From NCBI GenBank assembly GCA_030037405.1, contig JASHRK010000355.1:1-10851 (forward strand): DNA of 10,851 nt, given 5' to 3'. A program made the position numbers and the translations under genes. The stretch is from Acidimicrobiales bacterium (GTDB lineage: Bacteria; Actinomycetota; Acidimicrobiia; Acidimicrobiales; Bog-793). The notes beneath the pieces are model-generated. The model was not told where the DNA came from. It searched no databases and worked only from the letters and a program-made list of their open reading frames with translations. This document shows positions 1 through 7,268 of this stretch, in pieces (the first letter of the stretch is position 1; each line of letters begins with the position of its first letter).

Positions 1-1200
1 CCCGGCTATAACCCGTCCGGCTCTGAGCCGCCGCGTAAGGCGCGCCGGCACCTTCTCACCCTCGCCGTCGTGGCCGTAATCGCCCTCGTGGCGGCTGCAA
101 CCGGCATCGGTGTCGCCCTCGGGGACAGTCACACCCAACCGCCTGCGAAGGACACCGCATCCCAGTCCATCCCGCACCCCTCGTCGAGCTCGCCGACCTC
201 CGGCAAGATCGACGTGAGCAAGATCGCCCGGACGGTCGACCCCGAGACGGTGGACATCGACTCGATCCTCTCGACCGAGGGTGACGAGGACGAAGGCACG
301 GGCATCATCCTCACTTCCGACGGCGAGGTGCTCACGAACAACCACGTCGTCGACGAGGCGACCTCTATCAGCGCCCAGGTCGACGGCACGGGCACGAGGT
401 ACAAGGTGAAGGTGCTCGGCGTCGACCCGGTCGACGACGTCGCCCTCGTGCAGCTGGAGGGCGCCTCCGGGCTCCCGCACGCCAGTATCGGCAACTCCTC
501 CAAGGTGCAGGTCGGCGACCCGGTCGTGGCGATCGGGAACGCCCTCGGCCTCGGTGGGACCCCGACGGTGACGAGCGGGATCGTGTCGGCGCTCCACCGC
601 TCGATCCTGGCCTCCGACGAGGCCTCCGGCGCGGTCGAGCACCTCCACAACCTTCTCCAGACCGACGCCCCCATCAACCCTGGCAACTCGGGCGGCCCGC
701 TCGTCGACGCCGCCGGTCAAGTGATCGGGATGGACACGGCGGCCGCCACGGGGTCGTCGACCCAGTCCGCCACCGACATCGGTTTTGCCATCCCGATCAA
801 CGAGGCGATCGCCATCGCCCAGGAGATCCAGCAGGGCAAGGCTTCGGACGACCTCATCATCGGGGAGCGGGGCTACATGGGAGTCGAGGTCGAGAGCATC
901 GCCACTGCCGAGCAAGCGGCGAAGAGCGACTGTTTCTTCTCCTGCCAGTCCCTCGACCTGCCCGTGAGCAAGGGGGCATACGTGGCCGGTACGGTCAGCG
1001 GCGATCCTGCCGCCCGGGCAGGCATGGCGGTTGGCGACGTCATCGTCGCCTTCGACGGGAAGACCATCACCTCGGCGGACGCCCTCGAGAACGTGGCCGA
1101 GCACAAGCACCCCGGGACCACCGTCTCGGTCACCTGGGTCGACCCCTCGGGGAAGCGCCACACGGCCTCGCTCACCCTCGTCTCAGGCCCCGTGGCCTGA
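1..1200 (+). CDS. HtrA/DegP-like membrane-anchored serine protease with PDZ domain (5' end outside window)
   Basis: Trypsin-fold protease of the HtrA family, expected to act outside the membrane on misfolded or regulatory proteins. The frame is open from base 1 with no start codon before GTG at 70. That GTG would cut into a hydrophobic helix, so the real start lies upstream. Counting the first visible codon as 1, residues 1-17 are a Pro/Arg/Lys-rich cytoplasmic tail and about 18-41 a single membrane anchor. The catalytic triad is visible: His115 in NNHVV, Asp146 in VDDVALVQL, and Ser230 in NPGNSGGPL. A C-terminal PDZ domain starts near residue 291 (GYMGVEV) and includes the AARAGMAVGDVIVAFDG segment. 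An insertion in this domain carries Cys311 and Cys315 (CFFSC), which could form a disulfide outside the cell. The family assignment is firm; the substrate is unknown. It is followed by a strong hairpin and looks transcriptionally separate from the PBP gene. Confidence 0.95.
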   Translation, partial: PGYNPSGSEPPRKARRHLLTLAVVAVIALVAAATGIGVALGDSHTQPPAKDTASQSIPHPSSSSPTSGKIDVSKIARTVDPETVDIDSILSTEGDEDEGTGIILTSDGEVLTNNHVVDEATSISAQVDGTGTRYKVKVLGVDPVDDVALVQLEGASGLPHASIGNSSKVQVGDPVVAIGNALGLGGTPTVTSGIVSALHRSILASDEASGAVEHLHNLLQTDAPINPGNSGGPLVDAAGQVIGMDTAAATGSSTQSATDIGFAIPINEAIAIAQEIQQGKASDDLIIGERGYMGVEVESIATAEQAAKSDCFFSCQSLDLPVSKGAYVAGTVSGDPAARAGMAVGDVIVAFDGKTITSADALENVAEHKHPGTTVSVTWVDPSGKRHTASLTLVSGPVA

Positions 1201-1210
1201 GCAGCTTCGC

Positions 1211-1257
1211 CAAAGCCGCCAGCGCGACCGCCCCCCTGGTTGACGCTGGCGGCTTTG
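1211..1257. terminator. Strong inverted repeat after the HtrA gene, probable terminator
   Basis: A perfect 14-bp inverted repeat (CAAAGCCGCCAGCG at 1211-1224 and its complement at 1244-1257) surrounds a 19-base loop and begins 10 bases after the protease stop codon. An extra ACC/GGT pairing inside the loop could lengthen the stem. There is no U-tract, which is common for actinobacterial hairpin terminators. A terminator is inferred from position and stem strength. An RNA stability element at the mRNA end is the alternative. Confidence 0.6.
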
Positions 1258-1266
1258 TCGCGTAAG

Positions 1267-1298
1267 CGCCCCTGCCGTCAAACGCCCCTGCCGTCGAT
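1267..1298. repeat. 16-bp tandem direct repeat (2 copies) upstream of the PBP gene
   Basis: The 13-base core CGCCCCTGCCGTC occurs at 1267-1279 and again at 1283-1295, a 16-base period. It lies between the hairpin and the PBP start. No function is apparent; it looks like a recent short duplication. Confidence 0.7.
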
Positions 1299-1329
1299 CT
1301 GGCGCCTTCATCGAGTAGACACGGCCCTC

Positions 1330-3252
1330 GTGCGAGACGGTGCCCGAGACCGTGCCAGAGACCGTGCCAGAGACCCTGCCGGACGCCCCGCGGCGGCCAC
1401 TCTCGTCGCGGCTCTCGCCCTCCTCGCCGCCGCCTGCGGTCTCGGCGCCTGCTCCCTCCTCGCCAGCGAAAGCCCTTCGCACAGCGTCGCCGCCTACCTG
1501 GCCGGCTGGGAGCGCCACGACTGGCGATCGATGCGCCGCCTCGTGTACCACCCACCGTCCACCTTTGCCACCGAGAACGCCGCCGCCCTCGCCACCCTCG
1601 GCGCCACGAGCGAGAGCTACGCCGGAGGTGCCGTCCGCACCTCCGGCTCGAAGGCCTCCGTGGCGGTGACCGAGCACCTCGACTTGAGGGTGGTCGGGCG
1701 CTGGACCGTCCACAGCGTCCTTCGCCTCAGGCTCGTCTCCGGCCACTGGAAGGTGCTCTGGTCGGCTGCGACGATGAACCCCGCTCTCGGAGACGACGGG
1801 CACTACTCCCTCGCCTACGACTGGGCGCCGCGAGCGCCCATCCTGGCGGCGAACGGCACGATCATCTCTCCGGCAGCCCCCACAGCCGTCGAGATCGGCC
1901 TCGAGGGCAAGTACCTGAAGAAACCCGCCTCGGTCGAGAGCTCGCTCGTCTCCGCGGGGGCAACGGCGCAGGAGGCGAGCTCGGCCGTGGCGGCGGCGAA
2001 GGCGGACCCTGCCGCCTTCGAGCCCGTCTTCACGGTCTCCTGGTCCCGCTACGAGGAGCTGAAGCCGACCCTCTACCCGATCCCCGGCGTCTTCTTCCAG
2101 GCGCTCGGCGGCGAGGGCTACACGCCCACCCCCCTCGTCGGAGTCGTCGGCTCGCTCGGGTCGGTCACGAAGGCGCAGCTGAAGCAGCTGGGGCCGCCCT
2201 ACACGAAGACGAGCCTCGTCGGCGAGGGCGGTCTCGAGGCGGCCTACCAGCGACAGCTGGCGGGCACCCCAGGGGCGACGATCTCCGCCGTCGTGCCGGG
2301 CAGGACGAGGGTCCTCGCCACGTGGGCGCCGAAGGCCGGCACCGCCGTTCGCACCACGCTCGACCTACAGGTCGAGACGGACGCCGCCGACGCCCTCGAG
2401 GCGGCGCCGAACGAGGCCGCCCTCGTCGCCATCGAGGCCTCGACGGGGAAGGTCCTCGCCGTCGCCAACACCTCGCAGGGAAGCGACCTCGGCCTCGAAG
2501 GAGCCCAGCCGCCCGGCTCGACGATGAAGGTGATCACCGCGACAGCCCTCGTCGCCAAGGGCCTCACGCCGCAGTCACCCGCCAGCTGCCCCACGACGAT
2601 CGACGTCGACGGGGAGGTCCTCCACAACGCCGAGGGTGAGTCGCCCGTGAGCGACATGCTCCAGGCTTTCACAGAGTCGTGCAACACGGCCTTCATCGGG
2701 CTCACGATGGCGAACCTCGGCTACGACAGCTTGCACGAGGCAGCCCTCGACTACAGGGTCGGCACCGACCTCGGAACGGGCATGCCCGTCTACGACGGTT
2801 CGGTGCCCGTGAACGACGGCGAGACCGATCTCGCCGCGAGCGCCATCGGGCAGGCGAGAGTCCTCATGAGCCCCCTCGATCTCGCCATGGTCGCCGCCGA
2901 CATCGACACCTCTACGGTCCGCTCCCCCTGGATCACCGACGGCGCTCCCGCCGAGAGGGCGGCGACGAAGCCGCTGCCGGGAACGCTCGTGAGCGACCTG
3001 CACGAGATGATGCTCTCGGTCGTCGAGAGCGGGACCGCCGCGGGGACCGGCTTGCCGGCCGGCACCTACGCGAAGACGGGCACAGCCGAGTACGGCACGG
3101 GGAGCCCGCTCCCGATCGACGCCTGGCTGATGGGGTTCAACAAGGACATCGCCTTCGCGATGATCGTCATCGACGCTCCCGGCGACGGGGGCCCCGTCGA
3201 CGGACCGATCGTCGCCAAGTTCCTCGACTCCCTCGACTCCACCGGCCAGTGA
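1330..3252 (+). CDS. Class B penicillin-binding protein (transpeptidase) with MecA-type N-terminal domain, probable lipoprotein
   Basis: D,D-transpeptidase that cross-links peptidoglycan outside the membrane. I chose GTG 1330 (640 residues). The earlier TTG at 1240 sits inside the upstream hairpin and would precede the signal sequence with about 30 unlikely residues. No good ribosome site is visible for either start. Residues 1-20 are an Arg/Asp-rich n-region made by a 12-bp tandem repeat. A hydrophobic segment follows and ends at a lipobox-like LGAC near residue 40. Residues of roughly 45-155 resemble the NTF2-like MecA_N domain (YLAGWERHDW, then a basic strand). A PBP dimer-like region opens with RAPILAANGTI. 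The transpeptidase domain carries all three active-site motifs: Ser397-Thr-Met-Lys400, Ser450-Cys-Asn, and Lys582-Thr-Gly-Thr. It therefore looks catalytically intact. The family resembles PBP2a/PbpA-type proteins. A resistance role cannot be read from sequence. Confidence 0.93.
   Translation: MRDGARDRARDRARDPAGRPAAATLVAALALLAAACGLGACSLLASESPSHSVAAYLAGWERHDWRSMRRLVYHPPSTFATENAAALATLGATSESYAGGAVRTSGSKASVAVTEHLDLRVVGRWTVHSVLRLRLVSGHWKVLWSAATMNPALGDDGHYSLAYDWAPRAPILAANGTIISPAAPTAVEIGLEGKYLKKPASVESSLVSAGATAQEASSAVAAAKADPAAFEPVFTVSWSRYEELKPTLYPIPGVFFQALGGEGYTPTPLVGVVGSLGSVTKAQLKQLGPPYTKTSLVGEGGLEAAYQRQLAGTPGATISAVVPGRTRVLATWAPKAGTAVRTTLDLQVETDAADALEAAPNEAALVAIEASTGKVLAVANTSQGSDLGLEGAQPPGSTMKVITATALVAKGLTPQSPASCPTTIDVDGEVLHNAEGESPVSDMLQAFTESCNTAFIGLTMANLGYDSLHEAALDYRVGTDLGTGMPVYDGSVPVNDGETDLAASAIGQARVLMSPLDLAMVAADIDTSTVRSPWITDGAPAERAATKPLPGTLVSDLHEMMLSVVESGTAAGTGLPAGTYAKTGTAEYGTGSPLPIDAWLMGFNKDIAFAMIVIDAPGDGGPVDGPIVAKFLDSLDSTGQ
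1333..1380 (+). repeat. Four-copy 12-bp tandem repeat encoding the PBP signal-peptide n-region
   Basis: Four consecutive 12-base units (1333-1344, 1345-1356, 1357-1368, 1369-1380) follow the pattern (C/A)GAGAC(C/G)(G/C)TGCC. They are in frame with the PBP and encode RDGA, RDRA, RDRA and RDPA. Because the unit is a multiple of three, copy-number change would alter only the length of the charged n-region. Confidence 0.9.
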
Positions 3253-3259
3253 GGGGCCG

Positions 3260-4276
3260 CTATGCCTCTCCCCCGTCTCCCGTCTCGCCCGCGTCGCCCG
3301 GCGGGCTGCCGTCGAGCCAGGAGCTGACGCGGTTGAACACGGTCTGGACCCCGCTCCCCGCCCTCTCGACGATCCCCGAGAAACGTCGCCTGTAGTGCCG
3401 GTACGCCTCGTTGAACTCCTCGTTCATCGGCGGCTCCTGCCCCCGCCGGAGGTACTGGCCGGAACGGATCCGGTCGTAGTCACCCGAGGCCACCCAGGTG
3501 ATGATCTCCCGCACCCTGCGGACGGGGAACGGGTGCGTCGTGCCGATCTCTGCGAAGAAACGCGACCACCGCGCGAACGGGTCGTCCTCTCCCTCGTACT
3601 CCGTCGCCTGCCGGATGAAGGCGTCGAGGTTCATGTCCTCGATGGGACCGCCTGCCATGCGCATGAGAGTCCGGCAGGGGACGAGCGGATCGGCGACGAC
3701 GAGGGCGGCCGCCCTGTCCGAGGTGAGCTCGGCGCAGCGCGACCATTCGAGGAGGGCGTAATAGAGCCCCATGAGCGGGATGCCGGCGAGCGGCTGCACG
3801 CGAAGGACGCGCCGCACGATCAAACGCACGATCTGGAAGGTCGTGTTGAGGCCGACGTGGTCGGCGAGCACGTGACCCATCTCGTGGGCGAGGACCGCGC
3901 GCAGCTCGTCGTCGGAGTAGGAGGCGACGAGCCCCGAGCGGACGACCGTGACGGCTTCGTGCGTGCCGAACGTCATTGCGTTCCCCTGCGGGTCCTGCGT
4001 GGCGTAGAGCTTCGGGACCCGGGCGACGTCGAGGGCGTTGGCGCACTGGCGCTGCATCGCCCACGCCCTCGGGACCTGGTCCTCGCCGAGGAGGACGGCA
4101 TTGCCGAGGTAGAGCTGGCGGAGGCGTTTCTCGAGGGCGAACTCGGAGATCTTCTTCACGAGGAGATCGAGGCCGGGCAGCGAGTGCAGCGCGGCGGTGG
4201 CAGCCCGGTCGGCCGGATGGGCGAACCCTTGAGCGGAGATCTCCGGGTACTTGAGCGCCGGCTCGATTGTGGCCAT
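3260..4276 (-). CDS. M48-family zinc metalloprotease
   Basis: Zinc-dependent endopeptidase of the M48 (Ste24/HtpX-like) superfamily, 338 residues. The zinc site is clear: HEMGH at residues 131-135 gives both His ligands and the catalytic Glu. Glu183 in CAELTSDRAA is the expected third ligand. The segment FGTHEAVTVVRSGLV followed by SDDELRAVLAHEMGH is typical of bacterial M48 proteins annotated as proteases with chaperone function. There is no signal peptide. Residues 145-177 form a moderately hydrophobic hairpin that may touch the membrane. The C-terminus is a Gly/Asp/Glu-rich tail. The ATG is preceded by GGAGG four bases away. It follows the BrkB gene by 15 bases on the same strand, so the two are probably co-transcribed. 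It ends 7 bases from the stop of the convergent PBP gene, with no obvious terminator between them. Substrate unknown. Confidence 0.92.
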   Translation of the reverse strand: MATIEPALKYPEISAQGFAHPADRAATAALHSLPGLDLLVKKISEFALEKRLRQLYLGNAVLLGEDQVPRAWAMQRQCANALDVARVPKLYATQDPQGNAMTFGTHEAVTVVRSGLVASYSDDELRAVLAHEMGHVLADHVGLNTTFQIVRLIVRRVLRVQPLAGIPLMGLYYALLEWSRCAELTSDRAAALVVADPLVPCRTLMRMAGGPIEDMNLDAFIRQATEYEGEDDPFARWSRFFAEIGTTHPFPVRRVREIITWVASGDYDRIRSGQYLRRGQEPPMNEEFNEAYRHYRRRFSGIVERAGSGVQTVFNRVSSWLDGSPPGDAGETGDGGEA

Positions 4277-4280
4277 GTGG

Positions 4281-4285
4281 CCTCC
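4281..4285 (-). promoter_or_regulatory. Ribosome binding site of the M48 protease gene
   Basis: The minus strand reads GGAGG followed by four bases and ATG. It lies in the 15-base gap after the BrkB stop codon, which supports the chosen start and internal initiation within a two-gene transcript. Confidence 0.75.
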
Positions 4286-4291
4286 AGTTGG

Positions 4292-5236
4292 CTAGTGAGG
4301 TTCTACCGGGTCAATCGGATCCTCCGTCTCGCCATCGTATGACCCCGGATGGCCCGTCGAGTCGTCGCCGTGCAGGGCTGCTCGCTCCAGCTCGCGGTTG
4401 ACCTCGGCACCGAGCAGGACCGCCGTACCCGTGAGGAACATCCACAACAAGGTGACGGCGACGCCCGCGAGGGCGCCGTAGTCGCGCGACTCGTGTCCGA
4501 AGTGGTCCAGGTAGAAGGAGAAACACAGCGAGGCGAGGGCCCAGCCCGCCGCCGCCGTGACGCTCCCCGCGCTCACCCACTGCCATCGCGAGCGGTCGCG
4601 GGCGGTTCCGAAGTTGTAGTAGGCGGATAGGAGGAGGACGACGAGGACGAGGGCGCCGCCGTAGCGGATGAGGGCGAGAAGAGAGTGGAGCTCCGGCCGC
4701 ACGATGGCGAGCTGAGAAGGGAGGAGGCGCACGACTTCGCCCCCGAGGACTATGAGGATCGAGGCCACGCCTCCGAGCACGAGGGTGGCGGCGATGAGGG
4801 GGACCGACCTCAGCCTCCTCTGCAGGAAGCCCCTGTCGACAGGCACCTCGTAGGCGACGTCGAGGGCGATCTGCAGGGCCGACATCGCCTCGATGGAGCT
4901 CCATATCGCTACTGCCGTGCCGAGCACGACCTCGAGCACGTTTGCCCTTCTGCTCGCCGGCTTCCGCAGCTGCTCCTCGAGGACCTGCGACATCTGGGCG
5001 GGAAGGAGGACGCTCACGTCATGCAGCAGGCTGTGGAGCGCACCGGGTGAGAGCCCGACGAGCCCGAGGAGACCGAGGAGGGCGATCAGGATCGGCACGA
5101 GGGTGAGAAAGCCGTGAAAGGCAAGGCTTGCGGCGTTCATGGTGATGCGATCCCGTCCCGACTGCCTGAGCAGCCTTCGTGTGAAGCCGGGGATGCCTCT
5201 CGGCGACAGCCGACCCGCTCGACCCGAACCGGTCAT
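4292..5236 (-). CDS. YihY/BrkB family inner-membrane protein
   Basis: Six-helix membrane protein of the YihY/BrkB family, once misnamed RNase BN; its molecular role is not established. I chose the ATG at 5236 (314 residues), because the longer frame to 5317 runs into the divergent ligase gene and adds low-complexity residues. ATG 5140 would remove conserved sequence before helix 1. Family signatures are ASLAFHGFLTLVPILIALLG entering helix 1 and GAEVNRELE after helix 6. Approximate helices are 36-60, 100-122, 145-167, 187-206, 219-241 and 253-277, with the motif YYNFGTARDRSRWQW between helices 4 and 5. The C-terminal tail (about 290-314) is acidic and probably cytoplasmic. No convincing ribosome site precedes 5236, so the start is less sure than the family. 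It is the first gene of a probable pair with the M48 protease. Confidence 0.9.
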   Translation of the reverse strand: MTGSGRAGRLSPRGIPGFTRRLLRQSGRDRITMNAASLAFHGFLTLVPILIALLGLLGLVGLSPGALHSLLHDVSVLLPAQMSQVLEEQLRKPASRRANVLEVVLGTAVAIWSSIEAMSALQIALDVAYEVPVDRGFLQRRLRSVPLIAATLVLGGVASILIVLGGEVVRLLPSQLAIVRPELHSLLALIRYGGALVLVVLLLSAYYNFGTARDRSRWQWVSAGSVTAAAGWALASLCFSFYLDHFGHESRDYGALAGVAVTLLWMFLTGTAVLLGAEVNRELERAALHGDDSTGHPGSYDGETEDPIDPVEPH

Positions 5237-5278
5237 CGGCCGAGAGTACCGAACGCACCTGCCATGCTGTCCTTGCCG

Positions 5279-5332
5279 TATGGAACCGACCCTCGGTACG
5301 GAACCGACCCTCGCCATGGAACAGACCCTTCC
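5279..5332 (+). repeat. Three-copy 18-bp tandem repeat at the start of the AMP-ligase gene
   Basis: Units at 5279-5296, 5297-5314 and 5315-5332 share the core GGAAC(C/A)GACCCT. They encode three versions of a six-residue unit: MEPTLG, TEPTLA and MEQTLP. Copies 1 and 3 each contain an in-frame ATG (5280 and 5316), so the repeat creates two possible start codons 36 bases apart. Confidence 0.85.
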
Positions 5333-6806
5333 CCGCCTCTGGGCACGCCGCCTCGCCGACGGCCCCTCGCGGCCGGTCCTCTACGACGACGACCGCGGCT
5401 GGGTGGGGAGCCACGAGCTCGAGGAGGAGACGAGGAGGCTCGCTGGGCTGCTCGCCGGCCTCGGCCTCTCGCGCGGCGACCGCGTCGTCATGAGCGCCGC
5501 TCCGTCGGTCACCCTCGCCGCCGCCCACGTCGCCGCCCTCCGTCTCGGTCTCGTCGTCGTGCCCATGAACACCGCCTACCGCCCCCGCGAGATCGCCCAT
5601 GTCGTCGCCGACTGCGCCCCCCGGGCCGCCTTCGTCGACGAGGTCTCCCGGGCGCGTGCCGTCGCCGAGGCGTGCGAGAGCGCCGAGAACCCCGGGAGCG
5701 CCGAGAGCGCCCGTCCCGTGCTCACCGGTCTCATCGCCCCCGACGGCGTCCACCTTCCGGCCGGCGTCCGCCTCCCGAACGCGGCTGCCGAGCCCGCCGA
5801 GCTCGCTGTCGACGATGTCGACCCGTCCGACCCTGCCCTCGTCGTCTACACCTCCGGCACGACCGGGAGCCCGAAGGGAGCGGTCCTTAGCCACGGCAAC
5901 CTGCTGGCGACGCTGCAGGCCCTCGAGACCACCTGGCGCTGGACGGCGGAGGACAGGCTCGTCCTGGCGCTCCCCCTCTTCCATGTCCACGGGCTCGGCA
6001 TCGGCCTGCACGGGACGCTGGCGGTAGGAGGATCTGCCGTGATCCGGGCGCGTTTCTCGCCGGAGGACGTGGCCGCCTGCATCCTCGAGCACGACGCCTC
6101 CCTCTTCTTCGGAGTTCCCACGATGTACAGGCGGCTGGCCGGCGTAAGCGGGCTGGAGCGCCTCCGGCTCTGCGTCTCCGGCTCGGCCCCCTTGCCCGCC
6201 GAGCTCCACGAGGCCTTCGCCGACCGGACCGGGCAGCGGATCCTCGAGCGGTACGGCATGAGCGAGACGCTCATGAACACCTCGAACCCCTACGAGGGAG
6301 AGCGGCGTCCCGGCTCGGTCGGCCTCCCCCTGCCCGGAGTGGAGCTCGAGCTCGCCGACGACGGTGAGATCTTCGTTCGCGGTCCCAACGTCTTCGCCGG
6401 CTACTGGCGGAAGCCCGAGGCGACCGCGGCAGCCTTCTCCTCGGGTTGGTTCCGCACGGGGGACGTCGGAGCCCTCGACCCCGACGGCTACCTCCGTATC
6501 GTCGGGCGGAAGAGCGAGCTCATCATCTCGGGCGGCTACAACGTCTACCCGCGTGAGATCGAGGAGGTGCTCCGCTCCCACGACGCCGTCACCGACGCCG
6601 CCGTCGTCGGCAGGCCCCATCCGGACTGGGGCGAGCAGGTCGTCGCCTTCGTCGAGCTCGGCCCCGGGGAGAAGGCGAGCGACACAGAGCTACTGCGTCA
6701 CGCCTCGGAAAGGCTCGCCTCCTACAAGTGCCCGAAGGAGCTGCACGTCGTGGAGGCGCTCCCGCGAAACGCTCTCGGTAAGGTGGTGAAGGGTGACCTG
6801 GTGTGA
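5280..6806 (+). CDS. matB: Malonyl-CoA synthetase-like acyl-CoA ligase (ANL superfamily)
   Basis: ATP-dependent ligase that activates a carboxylic acid through an acyl-adenylate and transfers it to CoA; 508 residues from ATG 5280. The nucleotide-binding motif YTSGTTGSPKG begins at residue 190. PLFHVHGLGIGLHG, FGVPTMYRRL and SGSAPLP follow, then ERYGMSETLMNTSNPYEGER with RRPGSVGLPLPGV. This last stretch closely matches MatB-type malonyl/methylmalonyl-CoA synthetases rather than long-chain FadD enzymes. The Arg residues of TMYRRL and GERRPG are candidates for binding the free carboxylate of malonate. GRKSELIISGGYNVYPREIEEV marks the hinge and C-domain, and Lys501 (NALGKVVKG) is the expected adenylation lysine. 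ATG 5316 is an alternative start, and neither start has a clear ribosome site. It is divergent from BrkB. No malonate transporter or decarboxylase is nearby, so the substrate rests on motif similarity alone. Confidence 0.87.
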   Translation: MEPTLGTEPTLAMEQTLPRLWARRLADGPSRPVLYDDDRGWVGSHELEEETRRLAGLLAGLGLSRGDRVVMSAAPSVTLAAAHVAALRLGLVVVPMNTAYRPREIAHVVADCAPRAAFVDEVSRARAVAEACESAENPGSAESARPVLTGLIAPDGVHLPAGVRLPNAAAEPAELAVDDVDPSDPALVVYTSGTTGSPKGAVLSHGNLLATLQALETTWRWTAEDRLVLALPLFHVHGLGIGLHGTLAVGGSAVIRARFSPEDVAACILEHDASLFFGVPTMYRRLAGVSGLERLRLCVSGSAPLPAELHEAFADRTGQRILERYGMSETLMNTSNPYEGERRPGSVGLPLPGVELELADDGEIFVRGPNVFAGYWRKPEATAAAFSSGWFRTGDVGALDPDGYLRIVGRKSELIISGGYNVYPREIEEVLRSHDAVTDAAVVGRPHPDWGEQVVAFVELGPGEKASDTELLRHASERLASYKCPKELHVVEALPRNALGKVVKGDLV

Positions 6807-6863
6807 CGGGCTCTCAGCATCTAGCCTGCTCACGACAGCCGCCCAAGCCAAAGCCAGAGCCTT

Positions 6864-6869
6864 AAGGAG
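6864..6869 (+). promoter_or_regulatory. Consensus ribosome binding site of the 130-residue gene
   Basis: AAGGAG lies six bases before ATG 6876. It is the best-matching Shine-Dalgarno sequence among the plus-strand genes here and fixes the start. Confidence 0.8.
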
Positions 6870-6875
6870 CCTGCG

Positions 6876-7268
6876 ATGACGATCGGTGAGAAGGTCCTCC
6901 ATTTCCAGAACAAGGGAAGCGACCTCGGTGATCTGCAGCAGAAGATCGAGAGCTACCTGACGAACGAGGGTTTCTCCGTGCAGCACTCGCCCGACAGCTC
7001 GAACGGAACGGTCATCCAAGCCAAGAAAGGCGGCTTCCTCCGTGACGTCGTCGACGCCGACCGCGCCCTCACGATCATGATCTCGGGGAGCCCGGCCGAC
7101 TTCACCGTGAGGCTCGGCATCGGCAAGTGGCTCCAGCACCTCGGCATCGCCGCCGTCGAGACCCTCCTCCTCTCGGACCTCTTCCTCGTCGTCGACGTGG
7201 CCGAGTCCGCCTGGAACTTCGAGATCGAAGACAAGCTCGCGAAGCAGATCGAGTCCTTCGTCGGCTAG
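6876..7268 (+). CDS. Small conserved-looking protein of unknown function
   Basis: I do not recognise a named domain. The 130-residue protein starts at an ATG with a strong AAGGAG site, 69 bases after the ligase stop, so it could be read from the same transcript or its own promoter. It begins with a charged amphipathic stretch (residues 1-35, KVLHFQNKGSDLGDLQQKIE). The middle part, QAKKGGFLRDVVDADRAL, leads into alternating strand-like segments (TIMISG, FTVRLGIGKW). A hydrophobic stretch around residues 90-108 (IAAVETLLLSDLFLVVDVAE) could bury in a fold or touch a membrane but looks too acidic for a simple membrane helix. The C-terminus is helical and charged. No signal peptide, cysteine or metal motif is seen. 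Balanced codon use and the good ribosome site argue that it is real and well translated. Its stop codon overlaps the stop of the convergent RES toxin gene. Confidence 0.85.
   Translation: MTIGEKVLHFQNKGSDLGDLQQKIESYLTNEGFSVQHSPDSSNGTVIQAKKGGFLRDVVDADRALTIMISGSPADFTVRLGIGKWLQHLGIAAVETLLLSDLFLVVDVAESAWNFEIEDKLAKQIESFVG

Noticed and set aside
1240..1268. TTGACG at 1240 as a -35 promoter element for the PBP gene
   Set aside because: The hexamer is good, but the sequence 17 bases later (TAAGCG) is a poor -10 element, and the box overlaps the probable terminator stem.
1240..1329. TTG start at 1240 for the PBP gene, extending it by 30 residues
   Set aside because: The start lies inside the right part of the hairpin after the protease gene and there is no ribosome site. 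The extra residues precede a good signal/lipobox sequence that begins naturally from GTG 1330.
1330..3252. The PBP as a beta-lactam resistance determinant
   Set aside because: The MecA-type N-domain is widespread in ordinary actinobacterial and Gram-positive PBPs. There is no regulator or mobile context here, so resistance cannot be claimed.
5237..5317. Longer N-terminus for the BrkB protein starting at 5317
   Set aside because: It would read antisense through the 18-bp repeats of the divergent ligase gene and add low-complexity residues not expected in this family.
5114..5890. Long Arg/Pro-rich open frames overlapping the ligase and other genes on both strands
   Set aside because: They are off-frame readings of GC-rich coding DNA: arginine/proline-dominated and without domains, they conflict with genes that have clear catalytic motifs.
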